A stretch of DNA of 64,000 nucleotides from Bradyrhizobium sp. B124 (GTDB lineage: Bacteria > Pseudomonadota > Alphaproteobacteria > Rhizobiales > Xanthobacteraceae), in contig NZ_CP152413.1 in the NCBI RefSeq assembly GCF_038967635.1, forward strand, positions 6,762,001 to 6,826,000, in the 5' to 3' direction. Below the pieces are notes generated by a model, which had not been told where the DNA came from, made no database searches, and saw only the letters and a list, made by a program, of their open reading frames with translations. Position numbers and translations under genes: made by a program. Numbering within the stretch: position 1 is the stretch's first letter; every line of letters begins with the position of its first letter. Positions 25,057 through 33,791 of the stretch are shown one piece after another.

Positions 25057-26088
25057 TCAGCCCGCAAACCTGGCGCGGTAGTCCTGCGGTGTGGTCGACA
25101 GCACGCGCAGGAAGCTGCGGCGCATCGTCTCCTCTGACCCGAAGCCGCAGCGCTGCGAGATTCGCTTGACCGGCAGGCGCGTCTCCGAGAGCAAATGCCG
25201 GGCGCCCTCGACCCGCAATCGCTCGATCGCGCGCGCCGGCGTCAACCCGGTTGCATCGGCGTAGTGCCGGCTGAAGCTGCGCTCGCTCATGCCGGCCTGT
25301 TTCGCCAGCGTCGAAAGCGAGAGGTCGTCGGCCAGATGGCCGCTGATCCAGTCATGCAGCGCGCCGAACCTGTCGTCCGTCGTTTGCAGCGACAGGATTT
25401 CGCTGAACTGCGCCTGTCCGCCGGGCCGCTTGAAGAACACCACGAGATAGCGGGCGACGGCAAGCGCCGCCGCGCGGCCGAGGTCCTCCTCCAACAGGGC
25501 CAGCGCGAGATCAATGCCGGACGTGACGCCGGCCGACGTCCAGAACGATCCGTCGCGCACGAAGATCGGATCGGACTCGACACGAACATCGGGAAAGCGC
25601 TCGGCGAGTTCCGAACAGAATTGCCAGTGCGTCGCGGCACGGCGGCCATCGAGAACACCCGATGCGGCGAGCAGGAACGCGCCGGTGCAGACCGATGCGG
25701 TGCGGCGTGCCTGCCCGGCGCGTCCGCGTACCCAGTCCACCAGGGCGCGATCGGCCGCCGCTGCGTTGACGCCGTCGCCGCCCGGAATCACCAGCGTGTC
25801 GACTGCCGTGCTGACGGCGGGCAGCGGGTGCACCGCGAGCCCGACACCGGCCGATGCTTCGATCGTGGGCCCATCCTTGGCGACGACGCGGACCTCATAA
25901 GGCTCGGCGTTGCCTGCCCTGGCCGCCAGCGCGTTGGCGGATGCGAACACCTGCAATGGTCCGGTGACATCGAGCAATTGCACCGCCGGGTAAGCCAGCA
26001 CTTCGATCAGGCGGCGGCCTTTTGGCGGGAAACGTGGGCTGGTTGGCGTCATCGCCGAAACGTGCCGCGCTAGATTCGCTTTGTCCAT
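25057..26088 (-). CDS. GlxA-type transcriptional regulator (DJ-1/PfpI domain plus AraC helix-turn-helix)
   Basis: Residues ~15-190 form a class-I-glutamine-amidotransferase-like DJ-1/PfpI domain with TASVCTGAFLLAASG around the nucleophile Cys. The last ~110 residues are an AraC-type double helix-turn-helix (LSLSTLAKQAGMSERSFSRHYADATG, RISQRCGFGSEETMRRSF). The start at 26088 (MDKANL) leaves 39 bases to the divergent gene; a frame start at 26148 would overlap that gene, and 26052 is another option. Probably controls the divergent DJ-1 gene. Confidence 0.85.
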   Translation of the reverse strand: MDKANLARHVSAMTPTSPRFPPKGRRLIEVLAYPAVQLLDVTGPLQVFASANALAARAGNAEPYEVRVVAKDGPTIEASAGVGLAVHPLPAVSTAVDTLVIPGGDGVNAAAADRALVDWVRGRAGQARRTASVCTGAFLLAASGVLDGRRAATHWQFCSELAERFPDVRVESDPIFVRDGSFWTSAGVTSGIDLALALLEEDLGRAAALAVARYLVVFFKRPGGQAQFSEILSLQTTDDRFGALHDWISGHLADDLSLSTLAKQAGMSERSFSRHYADATGLTPARAIERLRVEGARHLLSETRLPVKRISQRCGFGSEETMRRSFLRVLSTTPQDYRARFAG

Positions 26089-26127
26089 AGTGCAGGGAAA
26101 GTTCACGCGAAGTTTGAGGGAAGTTCG

Positions 26128-26838
26128 ATGATTGCTCATGATGTCCACTTGCGGATCGGATCACTGCTGTTCGAAGGCGTCGATCAAATCGATTTGACCG
26201 GGCCGTTCGAGGTGTTGTCGCGGATTCCGAATTCGACCTACCGCATCTACGGCAAGACCGCCGAGCCGGTCCGCGACATCAAGGGATTGCGGCTGACACC
26301 GGATGCGACGCTGACCGAGGCGCCGCCGCTCGATGTGCTGCATGTTCCGGGCGGCTTCGGTCAGCAGGCCCTGATGGAGGACGCGGAAGTGCTCGGCTGG
26401 ATCAGCCGGCAGGCAGCGGGGGCATGCCGCATCTTCTCGGTCTGCACGGGCGCGCTGATCTGCGGAGCGGCGGGCCTTCTGAAGGGGCGCAGGGCGACGA
26501 CGCATTGGGCGTCGTTTCATCTGCTGCCGTTCTTCGGCGCGACGCCGGTGAACGAACGCGTGGTGGTGGACGGAAGCTTTGTCTTTACCGCCGGAGTCAC
26601 GGCAGGCATCGATGGCGCATTGCGGCTCGCGGCTGAGTTGCGCGGCGACGATGCGGCACGAGCGATCCAGCTCTATATGGTGTATGCGCCGGAGCCGCCG
26701 TTCGACAGCGGCACGCCGGAGACCGCGCCACCCGAGATCCTGCAGCAGTCGCGCCAGGCCGTACGCGCGATCACGGCGCAGCGGGAAGAAACCGCACGCC
26801 GCGTGGCCGCGAGGCTGGGCGTCGTGGTGGGAGATTGA
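26128..26838 (+). CDS. DJ-1/PfpI family protein, isonitrile hydratase-like
   Basis: A 236-residue protein whose fold and motifs match the DJ-1 domain of its divergent neighbour: LLFEGVDQIDLTGPFEVLS, LHVPGGFGQQALM, FSVCTGALICGAAGLL with the nucleophilic Cys near residue 106, and TTHWASF. The Asp in FEGVDQIDLTGP and Cys pattern fits Pseudomonas isonitrile hydratase (InhA); assignment of substrate is by resemblance only. Head-to-head with a glxA-like regulator. Confidence 0.82.
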   Translation: MIAHDVHLRIGSLLFEGVDQIDLTGPFEVLSRIPNSTYRIYGKTAEPVRDIKGLRLTPDATLTEAPPLDVLHVPGGFGQQALMEDAEVLGWISRQAAGACRIFSVCTGALICGAAGLLKGRRATTHWASFHLLPFFGATPVNERVVVDGSFVFTAGVTAGIDGALRLAAELRGDDAARAIQLYMVYAPEPPFDSGTPETAPPEILQQSRQAVRAITAQREETARRVAARLGVVVGD

Positions 26839-26847
26839 ACGCGGCGG

Positions 26848-27339
26848 CTAATTCCCCGGCTCGAAGCTGCAGTCGGCGCCGCCGCCGGCCTTGTCCTTGA
26901 TCACGCCGGGATCGAGCGTGCAGGACAGTTTCGACAGCGCCTCGTAGATCGTGCCTGCGGCGCCGTCGGGCGGCACGCCGGCGAGCGCCACGGTCGCGTA
27001 GATCGCGTTGGCCTCGCGGCCCTTTACGGTGCGGGTCCTGCTGCCGAAGGTCAGCGCGCAGGAGCGCGAGGTGATGTCGACATTGCTGGCGCGGCAGACG
27101 ACCTTGTCGGCCGTGACGGTGATCTTCCCGGTGACGTGAACATTGCTGTTGCCGCCAAAGAATGCGGCGACCGCTTTCTTCTTCTTGGCCGGTAGCGACG
27201 AGTACGGCGCCACCACGCTTGCGAGCGCCAGCGCAACCGAGCCGGACGTGGTCGCAGGCGCGGCCGATGCGGCGGACGAGGCCAGCGACAATGAACATGC
27301 GAGGATCGTCAATCGGCCAAGCCTCATTCCAAGTCTCAT
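26848..27339 (-). CDS. Exported hypothetical protein
   Basis: A 163-residue protein with a signal peptide (TILACSLSLASSAASAAPA, cleavage after ASA). The mature part contains a lysine run (AKKKKAVAAFFGG) and four cysteines (VVCRAS, SCALTF, SCTLDP, DCSFEP) that could form two disulfides in the periplasm. No family recognised. An ATG four codons in (27327) is an alternative start. It ends 9 bases after the DJ-1 gene, convergent with it. Confidence 0.7.
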   Translation of the reverse strand: MRLGMRLGRLTILACSLSLASSAASAAPATTSGSVALALASVVAPYSSLPAKKKKAVAAFFGGNSNVHVTGKITVTADKVVCRASNVDITSRSCALTFGSRTRTVKGREANAIYATVALAGVPPDGAAGTIYEALSKLSCTLDPGVIKDKAGGGADCSFEPGN

Positions 27340-27590
27340 TCTCGTCTCCTGTATCTGCGCTTTCCGTGGCGCGGAATCGCTAGCACGCCTAGTGACCTGA
27401 ATGGGTGATGCCGTTCACATGCCATCCCGCAACTTCGCGTGAGGGCGGTGCGCGCACAGGGCAGGGCGGCCCCGCGTGGACCCGCTTGCACGATCGCGCC
27501 ATCGGCGTCACAGTCCGCTCTGCGGCAGCGATGTCGCCAACAACCAAGACAAGAAGTTCAGTCCGAGGAACGGAACATCTAGGGAGCATC

Positions 27591-28655
27591 ATGGCGGCCA
27601 CGCGCATCGACTGCGACATCCATCCCGCGGTGGGGGGAACGCGCACTACGCTGCTGCCTTATCTGAGCGATCACTGGAAGGAACAGGTGGTCAGCCGCGC
27701 CATCGACGGGCTGGATCTCAACTCCTATCCGCCGTCGATGCCGCTGTCGGGCCGCGCCGACTGGCGGCCGGCCGACGGCCGCAAGCCCGGTAGCGATCTT
27801 GCCATGGTGCAGCGCGGCGCGTTCGACCAGCTCGGCGCCAGCCACGCCATCTGCAACGTCGTCTATGGCGCGCAGGCGGTGTTCGATCCCTACATGGCGG
27901 CGGACTTCTGCAAGGCGATCAACGACTGGATCGCGGCGGAGTGGCTTGCCAGGGACACGCGGCTGCGCGCCTCGATCGTGGTGCCGATCCAGGCACCGGA
28001 TCTTGCAGTCGAGGAGATCGAGCGCCGCGCCGGCGATCATCGCTTTGTCTCCGTGCTGGTGCCCTCGCAGGGCGAGATGCTGCTCGGGCGGCGGCACTAC
28101 TGGCCGATCTATCAGGCCGCGGAGAAACACAGACTGCCGATCGCGATCCACGCCGGCAGCGCCTACCGCGGCGCGCCGAGCTCGATCGGCTGGCCGTCCT
28201 ATCGTTACGAATATTATCTGGCCGAAGCGCAGGCGTTCCAGGCGCAGACATTGAGCCTGATCTATGAGGGCGTGTTCGGGAAGTATCCGGGATTGACTGT
28301 CGTGTTGATGGAGTCGGGCGTCAGCTGGCTGCCGGCCTTCATGTGGCGCGCCAACAAGACCTGGCGCGGCGTCCGCGTCGAGGTGCCGTGGGTGCAGCGC
28401 GAACCGGGTGCGATCATCCGCGATCATTTCCGCGTGACGATGCAGCCGTTCGACGCGCCGATGGATGCAACCGGCGTCGCCGACATCATCGACCAGATCG
28501 GCTCCGACAAGATGTTCCTGTTCGCATCCGACTATCCGCACTGGCAGTTCGACGGCGACGATCCGATCCCGCCGCATCTGCCTGATAGCCTCGTCAAGCG
28601 GATGTGCGAAGACAACCCGATTGAAACGTTCCCGCGCCTGAAGCTCGACTCGTAA
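27591..28655 (+). CDS. Metal-dependent amidohydrolase (ACMSD-like TIM barrel) 1
   Basis: A 354-residue TIM-barrel hydrolase/decarboxylase of the amidohydrolase-2 family. Metal-site markers: IDCDIHPAV at the N-terminus (Asp/His in place of HxH), IAIHAGS in the centre and FASDYPHWQFD near the end. The ATG at 27591, after GGGAG, starts right at the family start; 62 residues of upstream in-frame reading are ignored. First of three genes with a second paralogue and a Rieske ferredoxin, suggesting breakdown of an aromatic or cyclic compound. Confidence 0.88.
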   Translation: MAATRIDCDIHPAVGGTRTTLLPYLSDHWKEQVVSRAIDGLDLNSYPPSMPLSGRADWRPADGRKPGSDLAMVQRGAFDQLGASHAICNVVYGAQAVFDPYMAADFCKAINDWIAAEWLARDTRLRASIVVPIQAPDLAVEEIERRAGDHRFVSVLVPSQGEMLLGRRHYWPIYQAAEKHRLPIAIHAGSAYRGAPSSIGWPSYRYEYYLAEAQAFQAQTLSLIYEGVFGKYPGLTVVLMESGVSWLPAFMWRANKTWRGVRVEVPWVQREPGAIIRDHFRVTMQPFDAPMDATGVADIIDQIGSDKMFLFASDYPHWQFDGDDPIPPHLPDSLVKRMCEDNPIETFPRLKLDS

Positions 28656-28660
28656 TTCGC

Positions 28661-28709
28661 GCGCATGATCCGGAAAAGTGGGAACCGGTTTTCCGAACAG
28701 ATCATGCGC
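28661..28709. repeat. Palindromic intergenic repeat, family A copy 1
   Basis: GCGCATGATC (28661-28670) and GATCATGCGC (28700-28709) form a perfect ten-base outer stem; inside, CGGAAAA and TTTTCCG form a second stem. A near copy lies at 61904-61953. It sits between the two amidohydrolase genes. Confidence 0.85.
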
Positions 28710-28729
28710 CAAGCCAAATGGAGGATCGC

Positions 28730-29842
28730 ATGAGTGACGTCATCGACCGCCCGATGCTCGACCAGGAGATCACCGCCGCGACGCGGCTCAAGATCATCGA
28801 TTGTGACATCCATCCGAGCATTCATGCACACAGCGACCTCAACGAGTTCCTGCCAAAACGCTGGCAGCAGCATCTGAAGGAATATGGCAGCCATCTGCGC
28901 ACGCCCTATATCGGCACCACGCCGTATCCGCGCTCCTCGCCGCTGATCGCGCGGCGCGACGCATGGCCTCCGACCGGCGGCGTGCCCGGCTCCGACCTCG
29001 ATTTCATGCGCAAGCAGCATCTCGATCCGTTCGATGTCGAGTTCGGTATCCTGCAGGTGCTCGACCTCTTCATCTTCTCGCAGCAGAATCTGGAATTCGG
29101 CGCCGCGATCCAGCGCGCCATCAACGACTGGCAGCTCGCCTTCTGGGCGCACCGCGATCCCCGGCTGAAGGCCTCGATCCTGGTCGGGCAGGACGGCTCC
29201 GACCTCGGCCTCGCCGAGATCGACCGTTGCGCCAAAACCGGTGAGTACATCCAGATCAACGTCTCGCCGCGCGCCAACGAGCCGCTCGGCCGCCGCCGCT
29301 ACTGGCCGATCTACGAGCGCGCGCAAGAGCTCGATCTTCCGCTCGGCATCCATGTCGGCGGCTATGGCGGGCATGCGCCGACCGGCGGCGGCTGGCCGTC
29401 CTATTATTGCGAGGAGCATCAGTCGAATGCGCATACGGTGGCCTCGAACCTCACCAGCCTCGTGCTGGAAGGCGTTCCCGAGCGCTTCCCGAAACTGAAG
29501 ATCGTGTTCATCGAGGGCGGCTTCGGCTGGATCCCCGCCACGATGTGGCGGATGGACCAGCATTTCGAGCGCTTCCGCAGCGAGGTGCCGCATCTGAAGC
29601 GCAAGCCCAGCGAATATGTGAAGCAGCATTTCTGGTTCACGACCCAGCCGATCGACGAGCCGGATGAAGCGAAGCACCTGCGCCAGCTGATCGAATGGGT
29701 CGGGATCGACCGGCTGCTGTTCTCGTCGGACTATCCGCACTGGGACTATGACGACGCGCGCTTCGCCTTCAAGACGCCGCTGACGGACGCCGAGCGGCGC
29801 AAGATCTTCAACAGCAATGCCCGCGCGGTTTACAAGTTTTAG
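28730..29842 (+). CDS. Metal-dependent amidohydrolase (ACMSD-like TIM barrel) 2
   Basis: A 370-residue paralogue of the preceding gene. Metal-site markers are IDCDIHPSIH near residue 20, GIHVGGYGG in the middle and FSSDYPHWDYD close to the end. The ATG at 28730 is behind GGAGG; an ATG at 28718 has no ribosome site. Eight bases separate it from the Rieske gene. The two proteins may be non-redundant steps or a heteromer. Confidence 0.9.
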   Translation: MSDVIDRPMLDQEITAATRLKIIDCDIHPSIHAHSDLNEFLPKRWQQHLKEYGSHLRTPYIGTTPYPRSSPLIARRDAWPPTGGVPGSDLDFMRKQHLDPFDVEFGILQVLDLFIFSQQNLEFGAAIQRAINDWQLAFWAHRDPRLKASILVGQDGSDLGLAEIDRCAKTGEYIQINVSPRANEPLGRRRYWPIYERAQELDLPLGIHVGGYGGHAPTGGGWPSYYCEEHQSNAHTVASNLTSLVLEGVPERFPKLKIVFIEGGFGWIPATMWRMDQHFERFRSEVPHLKRKPSEYVKQHFWFTTQPIDEPDEAKHLRQLIEWVGIDRLLFSSDYPHWDYDDARFAFKTPLTDAERRKIFNSNARAVYKF

Positions 29843-29849
29843 GACACCG

Positions 29850-30263
29850 ATGGCCCGTCACATCGTCGCGCGCATCAGCGAGATTCCTGCAGGCTGCAAC
29901 AAGGTGTTCGGCCTCGAGGGCCGCGACATCGTCGTGTTCCACGTCAATGGCGAGTTCTTCGCGCTGCTCAATCGCTGTCCGCATGAGGGCGCGCCGTTGG
30001 AGAAGGCGGCCTGCGTGGCGCGCCTGACTTCGCCGGAGCCCGGCATCTATCAGCGCGACCGTGTCGGCGAGATGCTGCGTTGTCCGTGGCACGGCTGGGA
30101 ATTCGACATGCGCAACGGCCAGTCCTGGTTCGATCCCAAGCGGTTCAGGATTCGCTCCTATCCGGTCGCGGTCGAGAGCGGCGCCGAATTACAGAAGGGG
30201 CCGTATGTCGCCGAGACGTTTCCGGTGCACATCGAGGACAATTACGTGATCGTCGAGGTGTAA
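29850..30263 (+). CDS. Rieske [2Fe-2S] ferredoxin-type protein
   Basis: A 137-residue single-domain Rieske protein. The cluster ligands are C-P-H in NRCPHEGAPLE and C-P-W-H in LRCPWHGWEFD, spaced by about 43 residues, with an insertion (ARLTSPEPGIYQRDRVGE) typical of this small group. Soluble, no signal peptide. It is last of the amidohydrolase operon and probably donates electrons to an oxygenase encoded elsewhere, since no oxygenase is nearby. Confidence 0.9.
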   Translation: MARHIVARISEIPAGCNKVFGLEGRDIVVFHVNGEFFALLNRCPHEGAPLEKAACVARLTSPEPGIYQRDRVGEMLRCPWHGWEFDMRNGQSWFDPKRFRIRSYPVAVESGAELQKGPYVAETFPVHIEDNYVIVEV

Positions 30264-30284
30264 CGGGCTGCCCCGGATTTCGCC

Positions 30285-30368
30285 GTCATGCCCGGGCTTG
30301 TCCCGGGCATCCACGTCTTGCTTTGCTGCAGAAAAGACGTGGATGGCCGGGACAAGCCCGGCCATGAC
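30285..30368. repeat. Long palindromic intergenic repeat, family B
   Basis: An 84-base element: GTCATGCCCGGGCTTGTCCC reads inward to ATCCACGTCTT, a 13-base loop, then AAGACGTGGAT and GGGACAAGCCCGGCCATGAC. It lies directly after the Rieske stop and could act as a bidirectional terminator or mRNA end. Confidence 0.85.
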
Positions 30369-30378
30369 CGGAGAGTAT

Positions 30379-30399
30379 TTATTGCGTAATATGCAATAA
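30379..30399 (+). promoter_or_regulatory. Inverted repeat upstream of GST gene
   Basis: TTATTGC-N7-GCAATAA (N7 = GTAATAT) is a perfect seven-base dyad in an AT-rich island 97 bases before the GST start. It could be an operator for an unlinked regulator of the GST/flavoprotein pair. No linked regulator was found. Confidence 0.5.
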
Positions 30400-30495
30400 T
30401 GAAGTGCTGCTGTCAGTGATTATAATGTGAGGTGCAATGGGCCACCTTGAGGTCGCGGCCGGGATGAACCCGTCCAGGACATCAGGAACGGCACC

Positions 30496-31113
30496 ATGAA
30501 GCTCTATCACTTTGCTCTCTCCGGTCACGCGCATCGCGCGCGCCTGTTCATTTCCCTGCTCGGAATTCCGCACGAACTGGTCGACGTCGACCTCAAATCC
30601 GCGGCGCAGAAGACGCCGGAATTCCTCGCGCTCAATCCGTTCGGTCAGGTGCCGGTGCTCGACGATGACGGCACCATCATTGCCGATTCCAACGCGATCC
30701 TGGTCTATCTCGCGACCAAGCTCGGCCGCACCGACTGGCTGCCACAGGATGCGAAGGGCGCCGCCATGGTGCAGCGCTGGCTGTCGGTTGCCGCCGGCGA
30801 TCTCGCGTTCGGGCCTGCCGCGGCGCGGCTCATCACGGTCTTCGGCGCGAAGCACAATCCGGACGACGTGATCGCGCGCGCCCGTGTGCTGCTGAAGCGG
30901 CTCGAAGCCCATCTCGCCGATCGTGACTGGCTGGTCGGCGCGCAGCCGACGATCGCTGATGTGGCGCTCTACAGCTATCTGTCGAGCGCGCCCGAAGGCA
31001 ATGTCGATCTCTCCGCCTATCCGCGCGTCAACGCGTTCCTGCGCCGGATCGAGGCGCTGCCGGGCTTCGTGCCCTTTGCCAAGACGCGCGCCGGTCTGGT
31101 GGCAGCTGCGTGA
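30496..31113 (+). CDS. Glutathione S-transferase
   Basis: A 205-residue GST. N-terminal thioredoxin-like domain starts [18 protein letters not shown], then [13 protein letters not shown] (cis-Pro) and [11 protein letters not shown]; the C-terminal helical domain has [13 protein letters not shown]. Start ATG at 30496 after AGGAACG. The gene precedes a large flavoprotein by 60 bases in the same direction and may supply or consume glutathione adducts in the same process. Confidence 0.92.
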   Translation: MKLYHFALSGHAHRARLFISLLGIPHELVDVDLKSAAQKTPEFLALNPFGQVPVLDDDGTIIADSNAILVYLATKLGRTDWLPQDAKGAAMVQRWLSVAAGDLAFGPAAARLITVFGAKHNPDDVIARARVLLKRLEAHLADRDWLVGAQPTIADVALYSYLSSAPEGNVDLSAYPRVNAFLRRIEALPGFVPFAKTRAGLVAAA

Positions 31114-31173
31114 CGTGCTGACCGGGCGTGCCCGCGGGCGCGCCCGTCCAACCCCGAAGGGGAGGGCGATGCG

Positions 31174-33249
31174 ATGAGCGACAGGCGAACCAAGAGCAAG
31201 CTCGCGACCTGGCATGCCGGCGAGATGGCGATCCAGCAGAAGGTTGGCGTCGCCGAGAAGATGGCGGGTGTCGGCCAGCGCGCGGTGCGGGACTTCATGC
31301 CCGACCAGCATCGCGATTTCTTCGCGCAGATTCCCTTCATCGTGGTCGGCAGCGTGGACCGGAGCGGCGACGCGTGGGCCTCGTTGTTGGCCGGCCGGCC
31401 CGGCTTTATCTCGTCGCCGACGCCGCGCAGCCTCGAGATCGATGCGCGGCCTGAGCCCAGCGATCCCGCAAGCGAGGGCATGCTTGACGGCGATGCGATC
31501 GGACTGTTGGGGATCGAATTGCACACGCGGCGCCGCAACCGTGCCAACGGGCTGCTCCGTGCATCGTCGGGCAAGGTGCTCAGCTTCGAACTCGACCAGA
31601 GTTTTGGCAATTGTCCGCAATACATGCAGCTCCGCGATTTTGCCTTCGTGCGCGAGCCGGACGCAGCTTTCACCGGAGACGTCGAGCAAGGCACGACGCT
31701 CGATCAGGCGGCGCGCGACACGATCGCGGCGGCGGATACGTTCTTCGTGGCGTCCTATGCCGAGCGCGAGGACCGTCGCCAGGTCGATGTCTCGCATCGC
31801 GGCGGCAGAGCGGGTTTCGTTCGTGTTGGCGATGACGGCACGCTGACTGTCCCCGATTTCGCCGGCAATTTGTTCTTCAACACGCTCGGCAACATCCTCG
31901 TCAACGGCAAGGCCGGGCTGGTGTTCGTCGATTTCGAAACCGGCGACATGCTGCAACTGACGGGCGATGCCGAGGTGATCCTGGACTCGCCGGAGATCGC
32001 GGCGTTCCAGGGCGCCGAACGGCTCTGGCGCTTCCGCGCCCGCCGCGTGGTGCGCAGGCGCGGCGCGCTGCCGCTGCGCTGGGCGTTCCAGAACGCGGGC
32101 TGGTCGCCGAATGCACTGATGACCGGCGACTGGGCGCAGGCCGCCGACCGGCTCCGCGCGGCCGAGCGCGCCACGCAGTGGCGCCCGTTCAAGGTCACCG
32201 GGATCGTCGACGAGAGCCGTTCGATCCGCTCGTTTCATCTGCAGCCGGACGATGGCGCCGGGCTGCTGCCGCACCAGGCCGGACAGCATCTGCCGATCCG
32301 CCTCACATTGCCCGGCTCCGGCAAGCCGGTCATTCGCACCTACACACTGTCGGTCGCACCGTCGGACGGCATGTACCGCATCAGCGTGAAGCGCGACGGC
32401 CTGGTGTCGCGACATCTCCACGACACGATCCATGTCGGCGACATCATCGAGGCGCGGGCGCCGAGCGGCGGCTTCACGATCGATGCGCGCGAGAAGCGGC
32501 CCGCCGTGCTGCTTGCCGGCGGCGTCGGCATCACGCCGATGCTCGCGATGTTGCATCACGTGGTCTATGAAGGGCTGCGCACCCGCGGCATCCGGCCGAC
32601 CTTCCTGTTCCAGGCCGCGCATGCCAAGGCGGAGCGCGCGTTCGGCGGCGAGTTGCAGCAATTGGCCGATGCCGCCGGTGGCGCAGTCCGGATCGTCCGC
32701 GTCCTCGGTGACGTCGATGGCGCCGAGCAGGGCACGGACTACGACGCCGCGGGACGGATCGACATGGCACTGCTGTCGCGCATCCTGCCGTTCAACGATT
32801 ACGATTTCTATCTGTGCGGGCCGCCGCAGTTCACCCAATCGCTCTATGACGCCCTGCGCGGCTACAACATTGCCGACGGCAGGATTCACGCCGAGGCATT
32901 TGGTCCGTCGTCGCTGGTGCGGAAGCCGGACGTGGTCACAACAGTGCCGCCGCGCCGGCCGGCTGCGACCACGCCGGTTCCGGTTGCCTTCATCGCATCG
33001 ATGAAGGAAGCACGCTGGACGCCGGAATCCGGAACGCTGCTCGAACTGGCGGAGCAGCGCGGTCTCAGCCCGGCGTTCAGTTGCCGGGAAGGCAATTGCG
33101 GAAGCTGTCGAACCAGGTTGCTGGCAGGCGCCGTAACCTATCTGAAGGAGCCGACTGCCGAGGTCGCTGACGACGAGGTGCTGATCTGCTGCGCTGTCCC
33201 GGCGGAGCCGGATGGCGACGGCGAGGATCGAATCCAGCTGGATCTTTGA
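31174..33249 (+). CDS. Fused PNPOx-like / FAD reductase / 2Fe-2S ferredoxin protein
   Basis: A 691-residue three-part protein. Residues 1-~310 resemble the pyridoxamine-5'-phosphate-oxidase-like FMN fold (DFMPDQHRDFFAQIPFIVVG, then FAGNLFFNTLGNILVN). Residues ~335-600 are a ferredoxin-NADP reductase module (RTYTLS for FAD, LAGGVGITPMLAML for NAD). The final ~85 are a plant-type ferredoxin with CREGNCGSC and a fourth Cys in ICCAVP. An electron chain from NAD(P)H to a flavin site within one chain is expected. Starts at the ATG at 31174 behind GGAGGG. Confidence 0.88.
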   Translation: MSDRRTKSKLATWHAGEMAIQQKVGVAEKMAGVGQRAVRDFMPDQHRDFFAQIPFIVVGSVDRSGDAWASLLAGRPGFISSPTPRSLEIDARPEPSDPASEGMLDGDAIGLLGIELHTRRRNRANGLLRASSGKVLSFELDQSFGNCPQYMQLRDFAFVREPDAAFTGDVEQGTTLDQAARDTIAAADTFFVASYAEREDRRQVDVSHRGGRAGFVRVGDDGTLTVPDFAGNLFFNTLGNILVNGKAGLVFVDFETGDMLQLTGDAEVILDSPEIAAFQGAERLWRFRARRVVRRRGALPLRWAFQNAGWSPNALMTGDWAQAADRLRAAERATQWRPFKVTGIVDESRSIRSFHLQPDDGAGLLPHQAGQHLPIRLTLPGSGKPVIRTYTLSVAPSDGMYRISVKRDGLVSRHLHDTIHVGDIIEARAPSGGFTIDAREKRPAVLLAGGVGITPMLAMLHHVVYEGLRTRGIRPTFLFQAAHAKAERAFGGELQQLADAAGGAVRIVRVLGDVDGAEQGTDYDAAGRIDMALLSRILPFNDYDFYLCGPPQFTQSLYDALRGYNIADGRIHAEAFGPSSLVRKPDVVTTVPPRRPAATTPVPVAFIASMKEARWTPESGTLLELAEQRGLSPAFSCREGNCGSCRTRLLAGAVTYLKEPTAEVADDEVLICCAVPAEPDGDGEDRIQLDL

Positions 33250-33290
33250 TCAACCGAGTTCGTCGACCCGCGCGGCGTCTTCGCTGACGT

Positions 33291-33647
33291 TCAGCCCATG
33301 CTGCCCGGCATGAAGCAGCGCGGCCGCGGGTGGCCATCGAGGTAATACGGCCAGACCATGGTGCGGCCGGCGCGGTTTGGTCCGGCGACGACGGCGTCCT
33401 CGGGAACGTCGACCCACTCACCCTCGAGGCGGACGCGATAGTGGCCGTCCTTGGTGTCCCAATCGGCATCATCCACGCGCTGCGCGTCGCTGCCGTCGCA
33501 GCAGGGTCCCTTGCCGCTGTGCAGGCTCTCATACCAGCCGTTCAATTCGGGATGCTGGTGATCATGGGCTTGCACCGGGCCGATCGCCGGCAGCGCCAAC
33601 AGGCCGGTGATGGCAAAAAGCGTCGCACGCCAAAACGGTTTGTTCAT
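33291..33647 (-). CDS. Exported hypothetical protein
   Basis: A 118-residue protein. Signal peptide MNKPFWRATLFAITGLLALP ending VQA, then a mature domain with HDHQHPELNGWYESL and a CCDGSD motif, basic/aromatic ending PRPRCFMPG. The ATG at 33647 is preferred over an upstream start at 33704 because it places the signal peptide at the start. Looks like a small periplasmic family conserved in rhizobia; function unknown. Convergent with the flavoprotein gene, 41 bases away. Confidence 0.72.
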   Translation of the reverse strand: MNKPFWRATLFAITGLLALPAIGPVQAHDHQHPELNGWYESLHSGKGPCCDGSDAQRVDDADWDTKDGHYRVRLEGEWVDVPEDAVVAGPNRAGRTMVWPYYLDGHPRPRCFMPGSMG

Positions 33648-33791
33648 CTGATCCCCAGATCCGGAAAGGCCCAGCAGCCAAATCCGGACATGGTCATCAC
33701 GCACGCGACATCAATAACATGACGATCGTAATATATTCACATTCTTGCGAGGCACTGTGTGCCGTCGGGCCAGGGCCGGGTGCCGGCAAAA

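Noticed and set aside
30379..32889. An 836-residue minus-strand open frame antisense to the flavoprotein
   Set aside because: In GC-rich DNA the antisense frame of a real gene is often open; the plus strand has recognisable GST and flavoprotein domains, the minus strand reading has no family motifs and is Arg/Gln/His-rich.
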